A stretch of 64,000 nucleotides of DNA from the NCBI RefSeq assembly GCF_009905375.1, contig NC_133649.1:224151275-224215274 (forward strand), read 5' to 3'. This document shows, in pieces, positions 24,726 to 34,251 of the stretch. Both the position numbers and the translations under genes were made by a program. Numbering within the stretch: position 1 is the stretch's first letter; each line of letters opens with the position of its first letter. This DNA comes from Apium graveolens (lineage: Eukaryota > Streptophyta > Magnoliopsida > Apiales > Apiaceae). The notes beneath the pieces were generated by a model that was given only the letters and a program-made list of their open reading frames with translations, did no database searches and was not told the origin of the DNA.

Positions 24726-25913
24726 CTACTTAGAGAAATCATCATCATCATCACCCTCAGAGGGTGGAGTGTCAGGAGGCGGATAAACAGAGTCCTCACC
24801 AAAAATGGGCCACTGGATGTCAGCTTCAAGGCCTCTAAAAGCAGTCCCAAGCGCTAGGGTGAGCTCCCGCGCAAACCTACTATGCGACTCATACATCGCA
24901 TCCATCCTCCTGGAAAGCCTCCTGTACTGGACATCAGCCATACCCGAACCATCTCCTCCTTGGCCTCTGGAAGAACCTGCCTCCCCCTGAGCCTGACTGG
25001 GTCTAGCCATCGTAGCACCAGCTGCTGGACGTCCTCCTGGGAGATGATATCCCAAACCATGCTTCTCAGGCTCTCCACCCGTCCACTCCTGCATCGCATT
25101 CAGTGTCGATGAATCAATAGGAGCGGCCGACATCTGCAGCTGCTCATAAGAAGGCCAGTGGACTCCAACTGCCTTGCACAACTTTGTGACAATAAAGGCA
25201 TACGGGATGTTGTAATGCGACTTCCCCCTCAAAAACTTCAAAATCCCTTGGTAGATGAACTCACCAAGGTCCACATAATACTCCTCATTCAAAACCCCCC
25301 ACAACAACCTGGCTCTCTCAACTGTAACCTCATGTGCATGCGAAGAAGGCAAAATATTAGCACAAATAAAGGCATTCCATGCACGGGCATACCTGTTCAT
25401 CGCAACAGCCGGGAAAGAACGATACTCGTTAGATCCCGTCTTAAACTTCCACACCGTGCCCGGCTAACAGAGAGTAGCAATAATCAAATCTGAGTCAAAA
25501 TCCTCAGGGGTCTTCTCATTCCAATTCTCCTTCTGGAGCTTCCTTTGTCGCTGCCCAATAACACGGCGAATCACCGCATGCTGATAATCAACAGTAAGCC
25601 CACGAACAACAGAATACCCATTCTTGTCAGCCTTGGCATTCGCATAGAACTCGCGAACAACACTCATCGGGACCGCCTCAGGTGACTCACAAAAAGTCAT
25701 CCAACCCTTTTCTGCAATCATCGACAATAACTCACCATCCCTCCCTGATGGAAAAACCCCCCTCTCCTTCAAAATCAGCTTAGTCAGAAGCCTAGCTTAC
25801 TCCTCCTCAGCAGCCCTATCCACCAATCGGGGCCTCGCAACAGTACCCCTTGAAGAATCAGTAGTCGGAATGGTGCTGCTGCTATCTACAGTTCGAGATC
25901 TCTTTGGGGCCAT
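24726..25913 (-). pseudogene. ORF2 of element A, downstream of pol (two stops)
   Basis: The start is placed at 25913 (MAPKRSRTVDSSS), about 96 nt after a TATA box, with a PKRSR run that could be a nuclear signal. In-frame stops occur near 25797 and 25464. The 25772-25464 and 25454-24726 parts are otherwise continuous. Blocks such as AVPMSVVREFYANAK, VRGLTVDY and HAHEVTVERARLLWG resemble the domain called putative plant transposon protein (PF20167 type), common in the extra ORF of Athila-type elements. The C-terminus is Gly/Ser-rich, then helical (YRRLSRRMDAMYESHSRFAR), ending in an acidic DDDDD tail. No transmembrane segment is visible. Function is unknown; the position suggests a product from its own transcript. 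Confidence 0.7.
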
Positions 25914-26008
25914 TGAAATTGAGAATAAGAGTTGTAGAGTTGTGTTTTGTGTATATGAGAGAGTTCGTAAGTTGAAAGCATAATGGATGTGTATAGAGAG
26001 GTTGTGTG

Positions 26009-26017
26009 TATATATAG
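26009..26017 (-). promoter_or_regulatory. TATA box of an internal promoter before ORF2 (A)
   Basis: Minus-strand CTATATATA, 96 nt before the ORF2 ATG and about 160 nt downstream of the inverted-repeat array at 26178-26251. Element D has the same arrangement with nearly the same spacing (97 and about 165 nt). Confidence 0.6.
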
Positions 26018-26177
26018 GGTAGGATTAAGGTTTGAATTAGATTAGGAGTGGGGTTGTGGCTACTTTGTAGGAAGAAAATTGTGGGTAATTGGGTTTGTAG
26101 TGCTGTGGTTGTGTTTTTGTATTTTTTTCTATTTTTTTATATAAGCTGAAAAACTGAATTTTCAAAACTCAGGTCCG

Positions 26178-26251
26178 CAGGCGGTCGCCTGGAACCAGCA
26201 GGCGGGCGACTGCCAGCAAGCGGCCGCCTGGAACCTGCAGGCGGGCGCCTG
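26178..26251 (-). repeat. Array of four GC-rich inverted repeats upstream of ORF2 (A)
   Basis: Units near 26178, 26199, 26217 and 26238 (steps of 21, 18, 21). They share the CAGGCG-GN-CGCCTG form of the LTR array of the same element, with N alternating T, G, C, G. Unit 2 has one arm change and unit 3 has lost 2 nt of one arm. About 3 kb separates this array from the LTR one. Confidence 0.9.
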
Positions 26252-26422
26252 CAAGGTCCCTGGAAAAAATATTTTTTCAGCCAGCCTTTTCTGATTTTTT
26301 GGGTTTTTGCATAGAGTACTAAATTCTAAGGGTTTCTATGGTCTCATATCCTGGGTTGCCTCCCAAGAAGCGCTTCTTTTACGTCATTAGCTTGACGTAG
26401 AGTAGTTCGATCAAGTTGACAA

Positions 26423-27553
26423 TTAAACGGCACTAACCACTTCTCGGTTTACCGTATCCCCATAATAATGCTTCAATCTCTGACCATTTACTTTGAATGC
26501 TTGGCCCGGATCGTTCTAAAAAATCTCCACCGCTCCATGTGGAAACACAGTTTTGACGATAAATGGTCCAGACCACCTTGATTTCAACTTTCCAGGAAAA
26601 AGTCGAAGACGAGAGTTGAATAGAAGAACTTGTTGCCCCTGCATAAATGACTTAGGAGATAGCTTCCTGTCGTGCCACCTTTTTACTTTTTCCTTGTACA
26701 TCTTGTTGTTTTCGTACGCTTGAAGTCGAAATTCATCAAGTTCATTTAACTGAAGCATTCACTTCTTCCCAGCTGCATCTAGATCAAGGTTTAACTTCTT
26801 CAATGCCCAATAAGCCTTATGCTCAAGCTCCGCAGGTAAATAACATCCCTTACCATAGACAAGTTGAAACGGGGACATCCCAAGTGGAGTCTTGTATGCT
26901 ATTCTATAAGCCCAAACAGCTTCATCGAGCTTTAAAGACCAATCTTTCCTAGACGGACAAACAACTTTCTCTAGAATGTGCTTGATCTCTCTATTAGACA
27001 CTTCAGCTTGACCATTAGTTTGCGGATGATAGGCAGTAGCAATACGATGATTCACATTATAGCGTTGTATCATAGAAGTGAACTTACTATTACAGAAATG
27101 CGACCCCTCATCACTTATGATAACTCGTAGCGTTCTAAACCTTGTGAATATCTGCTTATGAAGAAAACTCAACACTACCTTTGCATCATTCGTCGGTAGA
27201 GCCTTGACTTCTACCCATTTTGAGATATAATCGACTGCCAGCAAGATGTACTGATTATTGCGGGATGAGATAAATGGTCCCATGAAATCGATTCCCCAAA
27301 CATCAAAGACCTCAACTTCAAGCATCACATTTAAAGGCATCTCATCCTTTCTAGTAAGATTCCCAACTCTTTGGCAACGATCACACCTTAAAATGAACTG
27401 ATGTGCATCCTTAAACAACGTGGGCCAGAAAAAACCTGCTTGAAGAATACGAGCTGCTGTCTTTTCACCACCATAATGTCCACCATAAACTGTGGAATGA
27501 CAGTCTCGTAATATCCCCTCCGTCTCACAGAATGGGATACATCTCCTGATGAT
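26423..27553 (-). pseudogene. Integrase of element A
   Basis: Follows RNase H after a TAG at 27554. The zinc region HHCC is at about 27500-27370 (GGHYGGEKTAARIL, then CDRCQRVGN). Core blocks are WGIDFMGPF, VIISDEGSHF and HPQTNGQAEVSNREIKHILE, so D, D, E are present. The C-terminal block [20 protein letters not shown] follows after a stop at 26759, and another stop lies near 26516. The end is TAA at 26423. It normally inserts element cDNA into host chromatin. Confidence 0.85.
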
Positions 27554-28933
27554 CTAGTCAGCTCCTTGTCTAAACAAATATGGTTCATCCCACATGTACC
27601 ACTTCACCTCATGCAAAAACTTCTTCTTTTGAGCCACATTCATATTAGGAGACATTATATTGCTGAAAAGATAGTTCAAAATGTCTGTGAACCATGGCTC
27701 TTCCTCTTGAACTGTGAATAACTGCTCATCCGGAAAAGATTCGTTGATCAATGTGTTATCATGTGAAGTAGAATCGGGATTCTCCAATCTAGAGAGATGG
27801 TCAGCTACTTGATTTTCAGTACCTTTTCGATCCTTGATATCTAACTCGAAATCCTGTAGCAAGAGAACCCAACGAATAAGTCTAGGCTTCGAATCCTTCT
27901 TTGAGACCAGATAGCGAATAACAGCGTGATCAGTGAACACCGTCACCTTTGTCCCAAGTAGATAAGATCGGAATTTTTCGAAACCAAAAACTATATCCAA
28001 GAGCTCCTTCTCAGTAGTGGTGTAGTTTATTTGAGCTCCATTTAGCATCTTACTAGCATAATAGACCACATGAAAGATATTATTCTTACGCTGCCCAAAA
28101 ACTGCTTCCACTGCATAATCACTTGCATCACACATCATCTCAAAAGGTTCTCTCCAATCAGGTGCCATAATAACTGGTGCAGTTATTAAATTCTTCTTAA
28201 GAGTCTCGAATGCTGCCAAACATTCATCATCAAATTTGAAAGGCACATCTTTCTCGAGAAAGTTGCACAACGACTTAGATATCTTAGAGAAGTCCTTGAT
28301 GAACCGCCAATAAAAACCCGCATGACCAAGAAAACTACGGATTCCTTTCACAGAAATAGGTGGCGGAAGATTTTCAATGACTCCCACCTTGGCTTTATCC
28401 ACCTCAAGGCCCTTGCTAGAGACCTTATGCCCAAGAATGATGCCTTGTTGCACCATGAAGTGACATTTTTCCCAATTGAGCACTACATTGGTTTCCACAC
28501 ACCTTTTTAGCACCAAACGGAGATGATTCAAACATTCATCAAACGAATGTCCAAAGACGGAAAAGTCGTCCATGAACACTTTGACATTATTTCCAATCAT
28601 ATCAGAGAATATGGCCATCATGCATCTCTGAAAAGTGGCAGATGCACCACATAAGCCAAAAGAAACTCTGCAAAAAGCAAACGTGCCTAATGGACAAGTG
28701 AAAGTAGTCTTTTCTTGATCTTCCGGTGCAATGAAAATTTGATTGTAGCCCGAATAGCCATCCAGAAGACAATAATACTCATGACCAGCCAACCTGTCAA
28801 GCATCTGATCAACAAATGGAAGAGGGAAGTGATCCTTCCTCGTGGCTTTATTCAACTTCCTGTAGTCCATGCTTACCCTCCATCCTGTGACTCTTCGAGT
28901 GGGGATGAGCTCGTTCTTCTCATTTGCTACCAC
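27554..28933 (-). CDS. Reverse transcriptase-RNase H of element A
   Basis: 459-codon open frame, the largest intact piece of A pol; the true start is upstream, where stops near 29015 and 28967 cut it off. RT fingers/palm blocks are at residues 15-130, with [20 protein letters not shown] and the active site FMDD at 120-123, the form usual in Athila. RNase H begins around residue 270 ([15 protein letters not shown]), with TTTEKELL and [10 protein letters not shown], ending with [13 protein letters not shown] Gly usual between Val and Ala in the first RNase H block is changed to Glu. It copies element RNA to DNA in virus-like particles. Confidence 0.9.
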   Translation of the reverse strand: MVANEKNELIPTRRVTGWRVSMDYRKLNKATRKDHFPLPFVDQMLDRLAGHEYYCLLDGYSGYNQIFIAPEDQEKTTFTCPLGTFAFCRVSFGLCGASATFQRCMMAIFSDMIGNNVKVFMDDFSVFGHSFDECLNHLRLVLKRCVETNVVLNWEKCHFMVQQGIILGHKVSSKGLEVDKAKVGVIENLPPPISVKGIRSFLGHAGFYWRFIKDFSKISKSLCNFLEKDVPFKFDDECLAAFETLKKNLITAPVIMAPDWREPFEMMCDASDYAVEAVFGQRKNNIFHVVYYASKMLNGAQINYTTTEKELLDIVFGFEKFRSYLLGTKVTVFTDHAVIRYLVSKKDSKPRLIRWVLLLQDFELDIKDRKGTENQVADHLSRLENPDSTSHDNTLINESFPDEQLFTVQEEEPWFTDILNYLFSNIMSPNMNVAQKKKFLHEVKWYMWDEPYLFRQGAD

Positions 28934-29017
28934 AATAATACCTCCTTTCTTAGGTACACATTACACGAGGCTCACCCAAGAACTATCAGAAATAGGATAT
29001 ATGATTCCTGCATCCAG

Positions 29018-30158
29018 TTACTTTATAATTTCTTTCTTCACCACTTCTTTTATGATAGGATCAAGTCTTCGCTGTTGCTCAACAGTCGGCTTGCTACCTT
29101 CCTCTAGCAGAATTTTATGGATGCAGTATAAAGGGCTGATCCCTTTTATATCTGCTATAGTCCACCCGATAGCCGATTTGAATTCTCTCAGAATCCTCAA
29201 GAGCTTGTCCTCATCACTACCTGAAAGGTCAGATGCAATAATAACAGGCAAAGTAGATGCTTCACCTAAAAAAGCATACCTCCAGTTTTCGGGCAATGGT
29301 TTAAGCTCCAAAGTAGGTGCTTCCTCAATAGATGGTTTGAGCTTTCCCTCAGCATTCTTGAGATCAGTATTACCAAGTGATTCAAATGGCATGTCTAGCT
29401 TTTGCTTCCAAGGAGAAGCATTTAGATATTGTAACTGCTCATTGCCTTCCTCATCATCACTGTCAAATTCCCCCAATAAGGCTTTTTCTAGGGCAACAGA
29501 CCTTAGCACATGATCAAGTTCTGAAGTAATTGCACAACCAATCAAATCCACCTTGAAGCACTCCTTATCTTCTGTAGGGAATTTCATCGCATTGAATATA
29601 TTGAATGTTACATCCTGATCTTGCACCCTCATAGTAAGTTCACCTTTTTGCACATCTATCAAGGTACGACCTGGTAGCCAAGAAAGGTCTTCCCAAGATT
29701 ATGGGAATCTTCTTATCTTCCTCGAAATCCAGAATGACAAAGTCTGCAGGAAAGATGAGCTTGTCCACCTTTACTAACACGTCCTCCACGATGCCTCGTG
29801 GGTATATAATAGAACGATCAACCAATTGTAGAGACATGTAGGTGGGCTTCGGATCAGGAAAATTCAGTTTTTTGAAGATAGAAAACGGCATCAGATTGAT
29901 GCTTGCTCCCAAATCACAAAGGCACTTGTCGAATGACAACTTGCCAATGGTGCAAGGAATGGTGAAGCTACCTGGATCCTTAAGCTTTGGAGGTAACTTT
30001 TGTTGCAGCACAGCACTGCACTCTTCCGTTAGAGCAACAGTATCAAGATCACCCAGTTTCACCTTCCTTGAAAGAATACCTTTCATGAATTTTGCATAAC
30101 TAGGCATTTGCTCCAGAGCCTCATCGAAAGGTATGTTCATGTGAAGTTTCTTGAACAC
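29018..30158 (-). pseudogene. Protease and linker of element A
   Basis: Two overlapping frames. 30158-29640 carries the pepsin-like protease with the active-site block [18 protein letters not shown] and the flap-side block IPIILGRPFLAT. A frameshift near 29660 leads into 29662-29018, an acidic linker (FDSDDEEGNEQL) and the approach to RT (FKSAIGWTIADIKGISP). It processes the Gag-Pol polyprotein. The catalytic Asp is kept. Confidence 0.8.
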
Positions 30159-30185
30159 CTCCAGAAACTTACTGAATTGCTTATC

Positions 30186-31775
30186 CAGCTTTTATTTTTG
30201 CAATCGCTTAGGAAAAGGTGGTGGAGGATAGAGCTGTTTCTACCTTGTATTACCCTTAAGCAGAGTGTGTTCAATAGTAGTCTTCCTTGGTTCCCCCTCT
30301 TTCTCCTTTCGCTTTACTTCTTCATCTACAACTTCAGCTTCTCCATCCTTTGCTTTTTTAGCTTCAACAACTTTTCCAGACCTTAAAGTGACAGCTTTGA
30401 CTTGCTCCTTAGCTTCCTTCCTGCCTGGCACTTCAGTATCGCTGGGAAGTGTGCCAGGTTGACGATTGATCAAGGCATTGGCTATTTGACCGATTTATTT
30501 CTCCAAGGTTTTGATAGAAACAGCCTGACCTTTGCACAACAGCTTTAGCTCCTCAAAATCAGCACTAGAAGGTGGAGCAACACCTCCTTGTTGAGGATAT
30601 GATTACCTTTGAGCATACTACTGAGGTTGCTGGAATCCAGGTGGATTAAACTATTTACTTACAGCTTACTGATATGGTTGCTGAACAACATTCTGATTAT
30701 TGCTTTAGCTGAAATTGGGATGATTTTCGTTATTAGGATGATACGTAGCTGGCACAGGCTACTGCGGTCGCTGATAATTGTTCACATACTGAACAGATTC
30801 ATTAACAAGAGAACACTGATCCGTAGAATGAGAGCCTGCACAAAGCTCACAGATAATAGCTATTTGATTGACTCCATAGTTGGCTAAAGAATAGACCTTC
30901 ATAGACAGCGCTTGGAGCTGCGCTGCGATAGCTGTAGCTGCATCAACTTCCAGAATACCTGCTACCTTCCCAGACATCATCCTTTGAGTTGGGTTTTGAT
31001 ACTCATTTGCAGCCATAGTCAATGAGATTATAGGCCTCAGTATAGCTTTTGGCCCACAAGGCGCCTCCAGAAGCTGCATCGAGCATGGGCTGATATTGGG
31101 CCCCCAAACCATTGTAGAACCCATTGATCACCATCCAGTTAGGCATTCCATGATGTGGACACTTTCTCAACATCTCCTTATAGCGCTCCCAAGCTTCGCA
31201 CATAGATTCTGTTGGTTGTTGCGCAAACTGAGTAAGAGCACTCCTAATAGCTGCAGTCTTGGCCATTGGATAGAACTTCACTAGAAACTTTTGCGCAAGA
31301 TCTTCCCAAGTAGTGATGGACCGAACTGGTAAAGAATGTAACCAATCCTTAGCTTTATCCCTCAGAGAAATAGAAAAAGCCTCATCTTGATAGCCTCATC
31401 AGTAATACCATTATATTTGAAAGTACTGTAGATCTCGACAAAATTCCTGATGTGCATGTTGGGATCTTCAGTCGCAGCACCTCCGAAAGAAACAAAATTC
31501 TGCACCATCTGAATAGTGCCCGGCTTGATTTCGAAAGTATTGGCCTGAATAGCCGGATGAATGATGCTTGGCTAAATCTCATCAATTTTAGGCCGAGAAA
31601 AGTCCATAAGAGCTGGATCTGCTGGAACTATACGATCACCCATTATTACAGGTTCTTTCTTTTCACTCTCTTTATCCTAATCTTCAAAATCTATCTTCTC
31701 CGGAATGTCAAGAACTTTATCTGTCTCCTCAGCCGTATCTGGAGTCCTCTTGCGAGTACGAGAACGTGTTTGCAT
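30186..31775 (-). pseudogene. gag of element A
   Basis: Starts MQTRSRTRKR at 31775, about 115 nt after the primer site. Athila-type gag blocks include ANTFEIKPGTIQMVQNF, CEAWERYKEMLRKCPHHGM and AASGGALWAKSYTEAYNLI. A zinc knuckle CELCAGSHSTDQC lies at about 30850. Stops fall near 31679 and 31573, with frameshifts near 31380 and 31020 and several later stops. The intact counterpart of the first 213 codons is in element D at 63287-63928. Confidence 0.8.
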
Positions 31776-31892
31776 AAACGCTCGCTAGAGTACCTGAAAC
31801 ACAACCGGAAACAGTAAGTAACAAGTCTAAATCAATGAGTCCTAATGACCACTGATGGCAAGTACATAAACTAAACAAATTAACACCGAGTC

Positions 31893-31912
31893 CCCAGCAG
31901 CGGCGTCAAAAA
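31893..31912 (-). other. Primer-binding site of A (tRNA-Asp type)
   Basis: Minus-strand TTTGACGCCGCTGCTGGG follows the 5' LTR after a few bases. It resembles the TGGCGCCGTTGCCGGGGA site of Athila elements with a few changes, and sets the orientation as minus. Confidence 0.75.
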
Positions 31913-31914
31913 CT

Positions 31915-32017
31915 TGTTAGACACAAAGCATGCGCTAATAATTCACGCAAGTATACGTGTTCGTAAGTAATATAGAATGATTTCTAGTTCGTTTCCACAG
32001 AGACTCTGATTAATTAT
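31915..32017 (-). repeat. 5' LTR of element A, inner fragment
   Basis: First 103 bp of the A 5' LTR on plus (TGTTAGACACAAAGC), cut by element B. The last 5 bp, ATTAT at 32013-32017, are one copy of B's target duplication. The rest of the LTR resumes at 42934. Confidence 0.9.
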
Positions 32018-32601
32018 TGTTATGGATAAAATACTAAGGTTATTATTTGCTGTATTTAATAAAAAGGAACGTGAGCTCTAAGGCTTGATTTGACTGCTCT
32101 TGTGTTTCGTGACTCAATCTGCCTTAACAAGATGCCTACGTACCTTACTGGATTGCCAATGATCAAGTCAAAAAATGTAGTTCTGATCTGTGGGGTGAGG
32201 CCCCTTATATAGATGTTAGGAGTCCTTGAATTGGACTTGGTATAGGAGACTTGGTGGGCAAGTCTCATAATTAGAATGGACTTTGGAGTCCTAGATAGTA
32301 GGAAACTGATTCCTTATCCTTTTCGGTCCCCTTGAGGCTAATCTGTAAGGATTTATATCCTTATTGGGACTCTTCTCAATAGCTGATTTTTCCCTTATTA
32401 ATTAATTATGAAATTAATTAATAATCAGGGTTTTTGGGCCTTCTTTGTTCCATCAGGCCTGATCTGGTCCATCAGGCCTGATCAGCATGTTAACCTTTCT
32501 GGTCTTAATGTCATACATCTTCTTATTGGGCCTAGCAGTCCACACCTTATACAATTAACGCAGTATTTAATTAAACTATCATAATTTATTTATCCCTATC
32601 A
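32018..32601 (-). repeat. 3' LTR of element B
   Basis: 584 bp, TGTTATGG to CCCTATCA. A minus-strand TATA box lies at 32204-32212 (plus CTTATATAG). Two perfect 12-bp palindromes ATCAGGCCTGAT are at 32452-32463 and 32471-32482. A 13-bp-arm AT palindrome with a 4-nt loop is at 32395-32424. All are also in the 5' LTR. Confidence 0.93.
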
Positions 32602-32618
32602 TTTGCCCCCCAACTTTT
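32602..32618 (-). other. Polypurine tract of B
   Basis: Minus-strand AAAAGTTGGGGGGCAAA abuts the 3' LTR start. Confidence 0.85.
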
Positions 32619-32699
32619 GGGAAACATTGATTAGGTTACGCAGAAGTTAAGTCTATTCGTTCCCTTACAGGGTTTCGTTTTTCCGTAAAGTGTGGAGCG

Positions 32700-33090
32700 A
32701 CCTACACATTTACAATAAATTTTCCCTTTATTCAGGAATTATCTTAATTTCCAGGAATTTTTCCCTTATTTCCGGGATTTTTCCCTAATTTTCTGGATTT
32801 TTCCCTAATTTTCTGGGATTTTCCCCTTATTTTCCGGGTTTTTCCCTTAATTTCTGGATTTTTCCCTAATTTTCTGGGATTTTTCGGGTTTTTCCCTTAA
32901 TGTCTGGATTTTCCCTAATTTTCTGGGTTTTTCCCCTAATTTTCCGGGTTTTTCCCTTAATTTCTGGATTTTTCCCTAATTTTCTGAGATTTTTCCCTAA
33001 TTTTCTGGGATTTATCCTTTATTTTCTGGATTTTCCCCTAATTTTCCGGATTTTATCCTTAATTTCCTGATTTTTCAGATTTCCAGCCCT
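32700..33090. repeat. Tandem array of about 20-bp TTTTCCCTAATTTTCTGGG units
   Basis: Degenerate tandem copies of a pyrimidine-rich unit, with variants in TAATTTTC, TTATTTCC and GGGATT. It lies in the 3' untranslated region of B, between purine tract and antisense gene. Confidence 0.85.
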
Positions 33091-33091
33091 T

Positions 33092-33745
33092 TTTCGACCA
33101 GGATCCTAGTCGAAATTTCGACCTGGATCCTAGTCGAAATAGGGGTCAGCCTTGCCATCCTGGTCGAAGGAATTCGACTAGGATCCACGACCTGGAATTC
33201 GACCAGGATCCTAGTCGAACTTTCGACCTGGATCTAGGTCGAAAACTCCCCCACTTTTTTAGCTCCTGGTCTTGAGCCTATCGACCAAGATTTCGACCAG
33301 GATTCTAGTCGAAATTTCGACCTGAATCCTGTTCGAAAATTCTTTGATTCTCTTGATTCCTGGTCGAAGGATTTCGACTAGGATCCACGACCTGGAATTC
33401 GACCAGGATCCTAGTCGAACTTCGACCTGGGTTTTTAATCCCCATTCTTGAAAGATGCTTGGTTTATTCGACCTCATTCCTGGTCGAAGTTTCGACCTCA
33501 ATTCAGTCCTATTATTTCCGTTGTTTTCATGTGTCTAGTCGAAAAATTTCGGGCAGGATCCACGACCTGGAATTCGACCTGAATCCTGGTCTTTTTTACC
33601 CGTTATTTTCGGGTGCCTGTTCGAAAGTTTTCGGGCAGGATTCACGACCTGGATTTCGACCTTAATCCTGGTCTTTTTTACCCGATATTTTCGGGTGCCT
33701 GTTCGAAAGTTTTCGGGCAGGATTCACGACCTGAATCCTGGTCTT
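33092..33745. repeat. Array of dyad motifs built on TCGACC-AGGATCCTAG-TCGAA
   Basis: Repeated forms of TTCGACCAGGATCCTAGTCG and TTCGACCTGGATCC in both orientations, roughly every 20-45 bp. Because GGATCC and TCGA are self-complementary, the tract is dense in short inverted repeats. The later copies (from about 33540) shift to a TTTTCGGGCAGGATTCACGA form. Confidence 0.85.
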
Positions 33746-33842
33746 CCACTAGCCTTCTTCATTTGGCTTTAATTTAAGGTATTGTATTTTCCAAATCCTA
33801 ATTGGATTTGGGTCGGGCCTTCTTTATTGGGCCTTATTGGGT

Positions 33843-33910
33843 TTTTCCAAATCTTACTGGGCCTCTTTTATTGGGCTTTTCCAAATCTTACTGGGCCTCT
33901 TTTATTGGGC
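33843..33910. repeat. Perfect 2 x 34-bp tandem duplication
   Basis: The unit beginning TTTTCCAAATCTTACTGGGC occurs at 33843-33876 and again at 33877-33910 with no difference. It sits between the repeat arrays and the antisense promoter of B. Confidence 0.9.
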
Positions 33911-34031
33911 TTTTCCCTGTTTAGAATCCTCTAGAATTCCTAGGAATATTCTGGAATATTCCTTTTTCTGGGCTTTTTCCATGGGCCTTTGTCCTTAATG
34001 GGCTTTCGTCCCTTCAACTTCCTTTTCCTCT

Positions 34032-34040
34032 TATATAAAG
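34032..34040 (+). promoter_or_regulatory. TATA box of the antisense gene in B
   Basis: TATATAAAG on plus, about 220 bp upstream of the ATG at 34252. A candidate 5'-UTR intron runs from the CAG/GTAAAATC donor at 34168 to an acceptor just before the ATG (GGAG/ATGG). Confidence 0.6.
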
Positions 34041-34251
34041 GACTGAGGAGAGGCTACTACTCCTTACCTTCTCATTTCTAAGTTTTCTTCTTTCTCCTCC
34101 TGCTAAGATTCTCAGAGCAATAACAGCAAGTCGGAGCTCAAAGCCTTTTTTAGGAGCGTTTCTTCAGGTAAAATCCCTCCCTTTTTCTTTTCACGTCTAT
34201 TTTTCTATTGTATGCCCTTTTAAGATATCCTGTATGTGTCCTTTTTTGGAG

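Noticed and set aside
32700..33745. Possible CRISPR-like repeat-spacer array
   Set aside because: Units are degenerate, directly adjoining and of plant retrotransposon context; no constant spacers or cas genes.
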